Positions 10,443 through 21,645 of a stretch of 64,000 nucleotides of DNA are shown here, one piece after another. The translations under genes and the position numbers were made by a program. The notes beneath the pieces were generated by a model. The model had not been told where the DNA came from. It did no database searches and saw only the letters and a program-made list of their open reading frames with translations. This DNA is from Tyto alba. Its lineage: Eukaryota; Chordata; Aves; Strigiformes; Tytonidae. Position 1 is the first letter of the stretch. Each line of letters begins with the position of its first letter. Location of the stretch: positions 7,553,080 through 7,617,079 of the forward strand of contig NW_024881277.1 of the NCBI RefSeq assembly GCF_018691265.1, given 5' to 3'.

Positions 10443-10690
10443 AAGTGCAGCTTGGAAACTTCAGTCTGGATGTGAGGGAAGGAAATCTCACTACAAGGGT
10501 TGCGTTGTGGTATAGGAGGTGCCCAGAAGGACTCTCAAAAAGCCCACAGCATTGTTTTTCAAGGACCAGCCAGCGAGGGTGGAGAGACTTCAGTGAAGGT
10601 ACAGAAATGCTGGGGTGACAGCTCGGTGGGAAAGCAAGATGGATGTCAACAGCCTGAAGGGAAAAAGGTGCATAAAGGGGACAGTAGAAT
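10443..10690 (+). mobile_element. CR1 LINE 3' fragment, right part
   Basis: After the ERV the CR1 sense sequence resumes (CAGTCTGGATGTGAGGGAAG). The right limit near 10,690 is approximate. It pairs with 6,485-6,986. Confidence 0.5.
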
Positions 10691-10849
10691 GAAGCCTGCA
10701 GTAGTGGTGACCAAGGGCTCTGGAAGAGCTGAAAAGGCCACACAAGAACAAGCTCTTTGTCCTCTTAACTATGGCAGTCGCCTCTGTTGATGAGGCCTAT
10801 CAGGATAAAATCTTATTTTCAGGTTCTGAAATTTGTTTTGTCCTCTCCT

Positions 10850-11240
10850 CTTCTTGGGGAAGCTGGGGGGTGTTGTGCAGTTTCCCTACACGTGACATTG
10901 CTCACCCTCACACCCCACTGCCCCCAGGAAGAGCCCTGACCCACACGTGAGGGACAGGACCTGCCTTCACAGGGCCTGGGGGTCAGGGATTGGCCTTTCT
11001 GCTTCATAAAACAAACCAAGGGGTTTTGCATCATTACAGCCACCTGCACAGTGCCTTTGCCTACCTGCAACCACAGCCTCCAATTATCTGCTCTAACGAG
11101 TCCATAGAGAGGCTTTGTCAGTAATGGCCCCCAGTGGGGCCAATCAATGCTTCAAGGTACTTTGGGTTTTCTTCTGACTTTGACTTCTTGAGTATTTTGC
11201 TCAGTCTCCTCTCAGTATCTGAGGCTCATGGACTCAGGGC
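10850..11240 (-). repeat. Dispersed repeat D1, copy 2 (inverted)
   Basis: Read on the minus strand it follows the same block order as 2,465-2,900 and 62,950-63,340: CCTCAGATACTGAG, then a TAATTGGAGGCTGTG block, then GTGTGGGTCAGGGCTCTTCC. No coding content. Confidence 0.6.
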
Positions 11241-12379
11241 CAAACACACCATGGGGCTCATTAAAATACAGAATGTCCTAACAAGCCATGCATTTTCCTT
11301 TAAGTCTTGAAGACTCGTACAGATAATTGAATAAATTTTGGAATGTAGTTAAGGAGGAACATTTCCAAATATATCTAATAAAAATGATTCTTCATTATAA
11401 AGAGCATTTTATATTAATTTCTGTTTAGAGAAGAGGTGATAACAACATTCTGTCTCTGATATTGATGCACAGTGTATCCTTGGGAGGTCTGGACAGTCCC
11501 TTGGGGTCCAACATAGTATGGACAACCTGGCTCCTCATTGCCCAGTCTCACCATTTCTCACATTGGCCCCCTGGGACTCGCATCACTTCTCCTTACATCA
11601 GCCTTCTCCACTGATCTCTGCAGCTGGATCTTACAGGTCCTTTGCACCAGCTCCCACTGCTGTCCTTAGAGAACTGGCTGCCCACAGGCACAGAAGGGTT
11701 TTAGTTCCTTGGAAACAAAGAAAATCTAAAGTGTGATAAAGTTTCACTAACTGTAAAAACACTCTGCAAGCATATGCTAAGTACAAGATATCGTTAATGA
11801 GTTTGCCAACTGCAGGGTGTAATGTCAGGAGAAATACTTTAAGTAGGTAAATACAAAAAGATAGATATAAACACAATTAAAGGGTTGACTAAGGAGACAA
11901 CGAGGCTGTTGAAAGCTTTTACTCCCTAAAGTTCAAAAGAGCAACATAGGTGAGAGTTATCTGAAGGAACAAAGAATAAAGGGAAGGAGAAATCTGGAGA
12001 ATAATGGAAAGGTCCTTTGCCTCAGGGGTCTGCATCTGAAAAGTTGATGTGAGAAATGTTCATTGTATCCTGGCCAGGTGCAAATTCATGAAAGATTAGA
12101 GAAATTAAGTATGTGGTAAACCAGGCAGGATAGTGGCAATGAAGTTAGACTGGAATATGGATATTTCTTTGGCATATGCCTGTTAAGAGGTCATGGGATT
12201 GGTAGAGGCTTCTTGTGGGAGAGGACAAGCCAATGTTGCAGCCAACTTTGAAAGATCCCACAAGGGCCACCCAGGGAACCACAGGCTGTACAAGCTCTCT
12301 TTGGTGAGGAGTGTGCCGTCAGTTAGAGTCCTCTTGGGTGACGTTCCTGGGCACCTAAAAGAGAAGAAAATGTCCAAAT
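11241..12379. other. Non-coding stretch
   Basis: AT-rich in its first half. No gene, RNA or recognised repeat was seen. Confidence 0.35.
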
Positions 12380-13173
12380 GCAGTCGGCAGGGACTGTCCA
12401 AGGGTAAATCATGCCCCGCCAACCTGATTGCCTGCAGGATGAAGTAACTGTTTTTGTGTGTGACATAAGAACAGTGGATGTCAGGTACCTCCAATGCTGC
12501 AAGACACTGGCCATGATCTCCCTCAATATTCTCGTACCCACGTTAGGCCATTACAGTCTGGGTGGGTCGACAGACAGGGAGGTGAAACACCAGTTGGAGG
12601 CTGAGGCTCAGAGAGCTGTGGTGAAGGGGTCATACCATACCTGGAGGCCAGGGGGAGATACTGGGGCATTGTGGGGCAGCACAGGGAGCTCTCCTGGGAT
12701 CTGGGCAATTTAACAACTCTATCCATGACCCAGAGGAGGCAATTCTGACAGTGTTTGTCAAATGACACCAAAATTGAGAGGACCATTCCTGTGCCCTAGG
12801 GATGCCATTCCAATGAAACCTGGCAGATGAGAGGACTGTCCTGTCAGGAACTTCACAGGACAGAAGAAGGAAAATGTCCAGGTCTTGCCCCTGGGAGAGA
12901 CTGACACCCTGCAGTGACAGGAGATGACGACTGTCTGGCAGGGGAGCAGCTCTGCGGACAAGTACTTGGTCATGCTGGGGGTCACGAAGCAAAACATGAT
13001 CCAGCAGCGATCAGCACAATCCAGCATGACTGGTTGCAAAGGCAGCCAGCAGTGTCCTGGAGTGTTTAAAGAGGAGCCCTGCCAGAAGAGTGAGGGGAGT
13101 GATTTACCAAACACTCATCACTCGTTTGAACACCTATACACTGTCGTATCAATTTTGGGGCCCCCAGTGCAAG
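12380..13173 (+). mobile_element. CR1 LINE fragment, reverse-transcriptase to 3' region, decayed
   Basis: Despite heavy decay the order of CR1 sense blocks is kept: AAATCATGCCCCGCCAACCTG, a GTGGATGTCAGGTACCT block, GACACCAAAATTGAGAGGAC, and finally CAATTTTGGGGCCCCCAGTG. No frame longer than about 120 codons survives. It is cut off by an LTR at about 13,174. Confidence 0.6.
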
Positions 13174-13431
13174 TGTGTTTCGTCTGGCTGGGATGGGGTT
13201 AACTTTCATTGTTGCAGCCATTATGGTGGCTTGTTTTGCGTTTGAGATTAAACCAGTGTTGAGAACACAGCAGTGTTTTGGTTATTGTGGAACAACGGTT
13301 GTGCAGCATCAGGGTCTTCTTTATTTCTTACTCTTCCTCCTCCCAGCAAGTAGCTGGGGATGGGCAAGTATTTGGGGGTTAGATGGGACACAGCCAGGAC
13401 AGCTGACCCCAACTGACCAAAGAGATATTCA
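13174..13431 (+). mobile_element. ERVL-type LTR, 5' half
   Basis: Starts TGTGTTTCGTCTGGCTGGGA and runs to GACCCCAACTGACCAAAGAG, where it stops before the TATA box. The same half-LTR recurs at 16,694-16,969 and 35,399-35,670. It matches a very common bird ERV LTR; the class assignment (ERVL-like) is from memory of that repeat and not certain. Confidence 0.6.
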
Positions 13432-13433
13432 TT

Positions 13434-14520
13434 GAATCACAGTATAACAGACCAGACCAGGTTGGAAGTGACCTCAAAAGATCTTCTGGTCCAAACTTTT
13501 GTGGGAAAGGGAGCCTACATGAAACTATCCAGCACCCTGTCCAATTGCTTCTTGAAAACCTGCAGTGGTGGGGATGGTGGGGACTCCACCATATCCCTTG
13601 GGGAGTTCCTTCCAGTGAATGACTGTCCTTAGCCCTTTGGACTGTCTCCAGTCTGCCTGCGGATTTCTTTCATTGTGGGGACCAGAATTGGACACAGCAC
13701 TCCAGCTGTAGCCTGACAAAGCCTGAGCAGAGTGGGATGATCATGTCCCTGTGTCTGCTCGTAACGCCCCTGTGGATGCAGCCCAGGAGCCTATTTGCTG
13801 TTGTTGCTGCAGCGGGGCACTGCCGGAGCCTCTTCAGCTTGCTTTCCACCAGGAACCCCCAGGTCCCTCTCAGCAAGGCTGCTCCCCAGCCACACACCTC
13901 CTGGCCTCTACTGGGCTCTTTGGTTGCTCTGACTCAGGTGCAGGACTTTTGACTTGTCTTTGTCTCGTGGTTCATATTGTTCTTGCTGGCCCATTCGTCC
14001 AGCCTGTGCAGGTCTCTCTGTAAGATGACTCTCCCTTCTGGCATGTCCACCTCACCACCCAGCTTAACGTCATTAGCAAACTTGGTGAGGGTGATTTCAA
14101 CCCCACCATCCACATCATTTATGAAGATGTTGAACAGCATGGGACCCGGTACCAATTCCTGGGGGGATCCAATGTGCTACAGGCTTCCAGCCTAAGTAAA
14201 AGCATTGATCACCACCCTCTGAGTGCAGCCTCTGAGCCAATTTCCTACCCATCTCCCACACCAACCCTTCAATCTCTGTCTTGCTACTTTGTCCAGGAGA
14301 AGGATGTAGGAAACAGTGTTGAATGCTTTGCTGAAGTCCAGGACAACAACATCCACTGATCTCCCCATGTCACTAGAAGATGTTATTTGTTAAAAAGCTG
14401 ATGATGTTATATTGTCATGATTTGCCCTTGAGCAATCTGTGCTGTATTTCACCAATCACCTCCTTCATTTGGTTTGTGATAGTTGAAAGGTTCTCTGGAT
14501 CAATCCCCAATACAGTTTTC
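13434..14520 (-). mobile_element. CR1 LINE 3' part with reverse-transcriptase end
   Basis: On the minus strand 13,934-14,155 encodes MVPGPMLFNIFINDVDGG and then LTKFANDVKLGGEVD, the end of the CR1 reverse transcriptase around the (F)ADD box, here AND. The CR1 3' end, in antisense, lies at 13,434 (AATCACAGTATAACAG then GGTTGGAAGTGACCTC). It is 5'-truncated, as most CR1 copies are. Frame breaks make it inactive. Confidence 0.8.
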
Positions 14521-15639
14521 ATTGCCCCTTCTCCCAAGTCCATGGTGGTTTGGAGGCTCCCCCAGCATCTGACCCCTGCCCAGACCCAGCTGTGGCCCAT
14601 GCTGGTCTTTACAGACAGCCCTGCTCCAGGGTCTGTTGGGGTCTGGACCAGGAGAGAGGCCAGGCAGGGCTGGCCAGTCCCCCCATACAGACCCTGAGAC
14701 CAGCAGGAGGATGGAGATGGTCTCACAGAAAGACTCACTCATAAGCTTGGGTGAGCAGCCAGTGCTGGAAATAACCAGTGAGAGATGCTGGGGGGAGATG
14801 AAGGCCCTGGGCCACCTTCCTGGTCTGTTCATGCCAACAAGAGCACAGAGCAGCCTCTTCTCTCCTGCACCTGCATGCCTTCAATCCCTTCCACAAGCCC
14901 TGGCTCTGCACCACAAATCCCCTGGTGTGTCTTCTCCCTGCGTGGTCATGCAGTACGACTTATACTCTGTTTTTTCTCTTCCTGGTACTTTCTAGTCAAG
15001 CCCAACTTCTCCAAGATTTCCCCCTCCCCTGCCCTCCTCCACCTCCCTCCCCAGCAAAGCCCAGTCTGGGTTAGTCCCAAGGCAGGTTCCTGGCACTCCC
15101 ACCACAGCCTCAGCCCTTCTGAAATGCAGAGCAGCTCCTCGGGGGCAGAGAGGGGTCAGCCCCAAAGATGGGAGGCATCAATGGCACAAGGAGAAGGACT
15201 CCAGTGGCACCCAGCGTCCCCTGCTCTCCTCTCCAGCACATCCTGAGGGCTCTGCAGCCCCTCCATGCCATCCCCTCTCCCGTGACCTGCACAAGAGCCC
15301 CAGCCCTGGAGGTTCTCAGGCAGCTTCTGCTGCCACGCTGACAGAGAGGCCTGCCCTGAGCTGGTGCAGCCAGAAAGGTGTTTTAATTCCTCATTCACTC
15401 CTGCCCCGATCAGGATGGATCTAAGGCAAAAAAGTTGTGAATTCATTTATTCTGCTTAAATACACAGAGAGCTCCTTATTGAGAACAAGCTTCTGGGTTG
15501 CACAAGATGGTTGGATACTGAAGTAGGAGGGAAAGAATAATGCTATTTCTTTGAAGAACACATCATCACAACTGGAAAAATGAGGACCAAAATGTATAGA
15601 GAAGCAAAGGTATTCTTAGGCTGTCATGACAAATAGTAA
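14521..15639. other. Non-coding stretch downstream of an OR14 pseudogene
   Basis: No gene was recognised. The open frames here are short and overlap on all strands. Parts near 15,250-15,450 loosely resemble 36,960-37,240, which lies at the same place relative to the second OR14 pseudogene, so this is probably shared 3' flank of duplicated receptors. Confidence 0.4.
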
Positions 15640-17310
15640 GGGTCATCTGCAGAGAAAGGCTGAGAGTCTATGGCTGCTGAAAAACCTCCGATCGCTTTCG
15701 TCAGGGCATCCTTGAGAAAGTCTGACTTGGGTACTATCAACTTAATTACTAAAAGAGAGGGAGATAGAGGGATCTCAGAGCTTCCACGTTGCTGCTGAAG
15801 ATTTAAGCCTCTGAGAAAGGAGCTCAGAATGAAAGTTTGGAACTAACATAGCTTTTTGATCATTTCACTTGTGAATCCTCTGCTCCCCACATCCAGTCAC
15901 TGGTACCCAGAAACCTGCCCTGCTTTTCCTTCTTCTCCTCCCCAAACCTGACCAAGTGATGAGAAGAAAGGAAGCAGAAAGGCTCTAGGCCTCTGTGAAT
16001 CAGCGGGGGTCTGGTACTTGGAGGCCACAGTGTCATTTCATTGTACACCCCGTAAAGAACTAAGCTGGGGAGTGAGACTGAAAGCCCAAATCCACAGGGA
16101 TCATTGACAGGCAAGGCTGTGTCCATGGCTGGTCTGGAAACCAGTACACCTACTGCATAGATCAAGCTGGTGTTGAAACTCTGGCTTGGGCTTCAATGGT
16201 CTCCTGGGCCCAGGGACAGAGGTGTGGGCCCAGACGCGAGGTTGGGCTGGCCAGGGCCGATGGAGGCCTATGGATGCTCTCAGTGCCCTGACACTGCGCC
16301 CACGGGATCCCCCCTGGCAGTGCCCTCGAGAAGCCAAGTTCTCCTGCCCTGAAGTCCAGGGCCTGTGCTCTGCTCCTCTCCTTCCCCACGTCCCTGGGGA
16401 TCTGGGAGACCAGGATTTCATGGTCACGTCCTGACAATGGTATTCACATCCCTGACCAGCTCTTTTGGGAATACCAGGTCCAGGTGAGCAGACTGAAAGG
16501 ACTATTTGCCATCTGTGCTAAGAATATTTCCACAAACTCCACAAGAAACGTCCTGGGTGGTTTGCATGCTGCTGAACCACATGAGCAGTGAATACCAAGG
16601 AAACTGTGTCCTCCAGAAGAGCCAGGTTGTGTGATCCACTGATTTCCTGCGACCATTCAATGAAGACATTGTTGACTCCTCACCCTGGCTGTATGACCTG
16701 TAAACGGCTGGGATAGAGTTGGTTTTCTTCATAGCAGCCCATAGGGTGATGTGCTTTGGATTTGTTACTAAATCAGCACTGATAACACATCAGAGTTTTG
16801 GCTGTTGCTGAACAGTCCTTGCAGAACATGAAGGCTTTCTCTTTTTCCCACTCTTCCCCTGCAGCAAGGAGGCTGGGGGTACACAAGAAGTTGGCAGGGG
16901 CACAGCTGGGACAGCTGACCCCAAAGGACCAAAGAGATTTTCCATTCCATATGATGTGAGGCTCAGAAAAAAAAAAAAAAAAAAAACCAAACAAAAAAAC
17001 CAAACAAAACTCCTTGAGTTCCTGGTTCCTTATGCTATAGAAGAGGGCGTTCAATTCTGAAAGCATTCACTAATTACAGAAATGAAACTATCAGATACAG
17101 AGATGGGGAGAACATAGAGGAGACCTTCAGGTAGGCAAACATGTCAGTGTGGATGAACAGGGAGATCATGGCCAGGTGAGGGAGGCACATGGAAAAGGCT
17201 TTGTGCTGTCCCTGCTCAGAGGGGATCCTCAGTATGGCCCTGAAGATCTGCAGAGAAGACAGCATGATGAAGAAAACCCAACCAAATACTGAACGGGATG
17301 TAGCCAGGAG
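15640..17310 (-). pseudogene. OR14-type olfactory receptor pseudogene split by an insertion
   Basis: On the minus strand, 17,300-17,074 encodes helix 5 to helix 7 (SVFGWVFFIML, IFRAILRIPSEQGQHKAFS, CLPHLAMISLFI). After a frameshift at about 17,070, 17,066-17,019 gives NALFYSIRNQELKEF, the end of helix 7. The C-terminal tail (LKDALTKAIGGFSAAID) continues only at 15,716, because 1.29 kb are inserted in between. The gene is also truncated 5' of helix 5. The neighbour at 37.6-38.4 kb is of the same subfamily. Confidence 0.85.
15717..17010 (+). mobile_element. A-tailed insert in the OR14 pseudogene, copy 1
   Basis: The octamer TCCTTGAG lies directly on both sides (15,709-15,716 and 17,011-17,018), and the receptor's coding sequence continues across. 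The insert starts AAAGTCTGACTTGGG and ends with an A-rich tail (about 16,970-17,010). Its last 275 bp before the tail are the 5' half of an ERVL-type LTR (16,694-16,969). The rest (15,717-16,693) is unrecognised and shows no convincing coding frame. A copy with the same 5' end is at 34,425. The structure is that of a reverse-transcribed RNA inserted with target-site duplication. Confidence 0.8.
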
Positions 17311-20300
17311 AAATCCATAAACTGTTTTCTATCCAGGGCTCCAGTTCTCAACCTATTTCTTAAAATGGTTCAACCTTTGTCAGAGATCTTCATTCAAGGG
17401 TTGATTCAGTTGCCCACAAAGTGGTGACCACTGCCTGCAAGATACACAAGGGTAGATGAGGCCATGGCATGGGACTGGGAAATGTGTCCCCAGGCTGATG
17501 GGAGACTTTCTGGAGCAGGAGCTGGTGGACAGGCAGGGTGAGCCAAAGCATCTCAGTCGAGACAGCTCATTTCTGTCCCTTGAGTAGATGAGGCAGACTG
17601 GACAATTGCACCCAAGCTGCCCCGTGTTGGAGGCGAATAAGAAATGAGTGGGTCCAGATGTTGCAGAGCCTACTGGAAGACGTACTTGTAGCCCACAGAC
17701 AATGGGATTAGTGCAGATATGACTATTCAAAAGAGGAAATTTCCTTTGTTTAGACTCTTTACATACCTCTGTGAATTTAGGGAGCTTATAACTTCAGGGT
17801 GTGAGAAACCGTGAGTAATTATGGACAGAGTCTGGGTCAGGGGATTCTCTGCTTGACAAAAAATATATTTTCCTTTGCTGTAAGGGCGTCTCCACGATAG
17901 AAATTGGACTTCAGAGCAGTTTAGGTGAACTTCATGTGCAGAAGAGGAGTTCTGGTTTTTTTTTTTTTTTTTTTTTGGTTTGGTTTGTTATTTTTTTTAT
18001 ATATATATTATTGAACTGGACAATCATTTGGTTTTGTTTTTTGGCAAGTAAGAAACATTCTTCTGCGTCTGTGTGCAGCTCATTTCCCAAGTACATCAGG
18101 TAGGTGTTGGTGTGAATGGGCTGAAATGTGCATCTACAAACCATCCTGGAGAAAGCTCAGATTGGAACAAAGGTGCTGTAAGTCACAGGGGGCTGGTGAT
18201 AGACGTGGGGTTGGAGGTAGGGACAAACACTGTCCAGAGAGTGTCTGACATACAGGGTCTTGACTTCCCTCCATATTCAGACTTAATCAGGAGATGCTAT
18301 AGAATCAGTAACAATTGCAGTTGGGTGATGTCCCTTAGTGTGTAAGCAGGAAAATAAGAGCTAGTGGAAAAAGAAGAGATTGTTTCTTATTAACATTTAA
18401 TATGGAAAGCTTTTCACTTTGACTACACTCCTGAAACCACTCAAATTCACCACATAGGAACTGAGGAATTCAGTGATACTCAGAGACTTGGCTATTGAGG
18501 ACGTTTTAGCTGCTTCTGAGACCTCTGGTGCCCAGTTGCTGAACTGCAGATCCTGGAAAGGGATTGATCTGGTCTCTAGAGAAGTCGGAGTCAGCAGGAA
18601 CCCTCCAAGTTCCTGAGGGTGTCAGTGATCGCCACCGAGGGCCATCACTGAAGAGCCCATGGAGGGAATGAGGAGACAAGGCTCCTGTCCCTGGGGGTGA
18701 TGAAGCAGGAAGGCAGAGGCACTGCTCCCAGGCTGAAAATCAAATGTTCAGGCGACTGTGAAAGCCCTTGATGTGTTTCCTCATGCAGGCTGTTCAAGCC
18801 CTGACCCCCATAGCCTGGGAATGGGGATCCTTCCCCTCAGGGGATGCTGAGGGCTCTTCCTGGGGTCAGTGAGATGTAAGGGGGTGTGATGCCAAGTGTA
18901 GGACAGCGGGAGGACTCCTCCCAGGCTGTGTGGAGGGTAGAGGAGGAGGCAGCAGAGCGCTATGGCTGTAAGGAACTGGTGTGCTCTCACAGACCTCAGT
19001 GGAAGAGACAGCAGCCATTGTCAGAAGGACAAGGCTTTCAGTTGTGTTGGGGGGTCCCAGCCCCATCGGAGGGGACATTCCCACCACAGGCTGTCCTAAA
19101 CTTGCCTATGCCTGTTTCTGTGCAGAACCACCACCTCTGCTTCCCCATCTCACTCTGATCCCATCGCATCCCAAGATTTACTGGTAACACTCTGTCTTAA
19201 TTCATTATTTGTTCAAACAAAACTGTCATGTTCTCTTCTTTTTCAAATGGCTGTGAGTTCCCCATAACCTGTGGAACTTCTTCCAAAGGCCTGCTATTGC
19301 TCCTCAATTTTCAAAGTTATCCCCAAACCCAGCCTTACTTCAGTCATCTATATAGCTCCATGTCTCAGCACTGAACTGCACACCTTCTTCTCCTTCAAAT
19401 CAAAACTCCACCACTTCCACTTCACTACGATACACTTCCACACCTCCCCTTGCCACAGACCTCTCATCTTACTGTTTGTTACACACACACTGCCACACCC
19501 CCCCCACTCTCTCCCTGCACTCCCATCTGTCTCACACACCCTTCCTCTTCCCCTGCAGCGGTGGAACCTCATCCCAGGAGGTTTGTGCATCCTCCAGGCT
19601 CCTGGATGTTTCCTGAGGCCCATCCACATGTGGGGAGTGAAGGAAGGAAAGAGAGGGGTCTCAGGCTCCCCATCAGCCCCAGGGCTGAGGGCCAGCCATG
19701 GCATGAGGAGATGGAGGCCAGTGTCTCCCTGTGTCCCTTGCTCCGGTCTCCCAGGCATCCTTATTGTCCCTTGCCAGCAAGACCCTCTGGGCCAGCCCCT
19801 CTCCCAGGAAAAGACTCCTGGCCCAGGGGCTCCTCGGGCTTCTCCCATTGCCCCAGCAATAGAGAATCTTGATCCAATCTGGTGCATTCAGAAATAGGTT
19901 TCTTCTGAGAAGAATAGTTGAAAAGGTAAAGAACATGCAAAAAGCCATCCAGAAATTGAAGGATGAGGAATTTCCCAATTTAAGAAAATTGTCTTAATCA
20001 AAACAACATAAGATCTTAGGGTCCACAGACACAGACTCTGGTTACAAATTAAGTAACTGCAGCTAGATATTGGCCAACCACAAGATTTAGAAAGAGAACA
20101 AAAGATTTTTGAAAATGAGCTAGAGAAAGATGGAACAGCATCTCGGTTTCTAGCAGAGGAACACATTTTCACTCACATAAGTGGCAATAAATGCAATGCC
20201 TTCACTGGAGTCTGGGAATTCAAGTGTCAGTCTTCTTCAAGTTCCACAGGTTCTTCTGGGAAGGCCCAGGTTCCTGTGGGCTGTACCATGGATCCTGTTA

Positions 20301-20375
20301 CCCTTGCCAGCACATTCTCTGGGATGACCCATAGTTAAAGTAACTCAGAATGTTCAGTTAGAATCTAATTAAGCT
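17311..20375. other. Long non-coding stretch
   Basis: No gene or RNA gene was recognised in 3 kb. It contains a T-run near 17,956-17,976 followed by a TATATATATATTA stretch, and a C-rich/CA-rich segment near 19,480-19,560. Several open frames at 19,271-19,978 overlap on both strands and show no family motif. Confidence 0.4.
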
Positions 20376-20379
20376 CATC

Positions 20380-20690
20380 CATGAGCTAAGGCAAACCCTC
20401 TGAGCAGAGTGAAGGACAGTGAGTGCTGGCCTAACAGGAAGCAGGATGTAGATCTCTGGTGTAGGAACTGTCTTTCTCCTGCCATGACCAGTGCAGATTA
20501 CGCTGGAGTTAAAGCCCCAGTCCAGCACCAACAGAGTGAAGACTCACGGGCACAACCACAGACTGATTTCGTGGGACCTCTGCCAGTGACAGCGTGAAAC
20601 ACCAAATGCACGTTGGTAGCAGCACATCCTATTAGTAATTGGACAGAAGCCCCCCTTGCAAAAACAGCATGGTTGCCACCACTACAAATC
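20380..20690 (+). pseudogene. ERV integrase fragment (zinc-binding end and core start)
   Basis: The plus-strand frame at 20,409-20,597 reads CWPNRKQDVDLWCRNC and, further on, TDFVGPLPV. This is the spacing of the retroviral integrase zinc-binding cysteines followed by the first Asp region of the catalytic core. A second frame carries the core a little further (NWTEAPLAKTAW). It is broken by a stop at 20,595-20,597 and ends where the opposite-strand remnant begins. The class is uncertain. Confidence 0.6.
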
Positions 20691-20989
20691 TACTGTTTAA
20701 CAGCATCATTTCTTGATGGGGTGTGTTGCACAGCACAGACTCTGATCTCAGCACGGTCTTTGTCGCAGTCATTATGCATCAGCTGACTCCTCATCCATCC
20801 CCAGACAGAGCTCCATGCATTCCTGATGCCCTCTTCCAAAAAGGACAAGTTCCCCTTCAGGTAAAGACCTATGGCATAATCAGTACCAGATGCCCAAGCA
20901 CCCACAGTATCTCCAGGAGGTGGTTTGAGCCACCTTACTCCTCCAGTAGCTATTTCCATAAATTCTGGTCTCTCTATTGTCCAGTCCAA
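20690..20989 (-). pseudogene. Retroelement-like coding remnant, copy 2
   Basis: The minus-strand frame has PPGDTVGAWASGTDYAIGL and IRNAWSSVWGWMRS, matching the broken frame at 2,880-3,435. This copy is the better preserved: one open frame covers both motifs. Its ancestral gene is not recognised; ERV internal coding sequence is the best guess. It abuts an integrase fragment on the other strand. Confidence 0.5.
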
Positions 20990-21129
20990 ATTTAAGCTGT
21001 CAAAAATTCCAGACTCCCAGTCCTCTTCTACTCACTGTTGCTCTGGTTTGGTGTTTGCTAGTGGTTACACCCACTGACATACATACACACCAACGTGATA
21101 TACACACACCTGTCTCGCCAGTTGCTGGC

Positions 21130-21645
21130 CCTATCAAAGAACATTTGGAAGAGCAAATGACATCATCTACCCAGACTTGTGCAAGCCATTTGGCACTGTC
21201 CCACACGACATCCTTCTCTCTGAATTGGAGAGACATGGATTTGACTGATGAACCAATTGGTGGATAAGGAATTGTCTGGATAGTCGCACTCAAAGATTTG
21301 CGGTCAACACCTTGATGTCCAATTGGAGAAGTGTGATTAGTGGTGTTCCCCAGGAGTTAGTGTTAGGCCCGTTGCCGTTTAACATCGTTGGTGCCAACAT
21401 GGACAGTGGGATCAAGTGCACCCTCAGCAAGTTTGCCGACGATACCAAGATCTGTGGTGAAGTCAACATGCTCGAAGGAAGGGATGTCATCCAGAGGGAC
21501 CTAGACAGACTGGAGAGGTGGGCCCATGTAAACCTCCTGAAGTACAGCAAGACCAAGTGCAAGGTCTCGCACATGGGTTGGGACAACCTCATGCACAGAT
21601 ACAGGCTGGGTGATGAGTTGGTTGAGAGCAGCCCTGCAGAGAAGG
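21130..21645 (+). mobile_element. CR1 LINE fragment with reverse-transcriptase end
   Basis: The plus-strand frame from 21,312 encodes PLPFNIVGANMDSGIKC then LSKFADDTKICGEVNM and IQRDLDRLERWA, the CR1 reverse transcriptase around its FADD box. Upstream, out of frame, lies DICQAFGT-type sequence. The LINE stops abruptly at about 21,645, where ERV LTR sequence begins. Confidence 0.85.

Noticed and set aside
9761..10618. 285-codon plus-strand open frame
   Set aside because: Antisense to the ERV-A matrix region and LTR; it continues through the LTR, so it is chance.
19271..19978. Overlapping open frames of 140-208 codons on both strands
   Set aside because: No homology signature, no splice context, and strong C/T-rich composition that removes stops on one strand.
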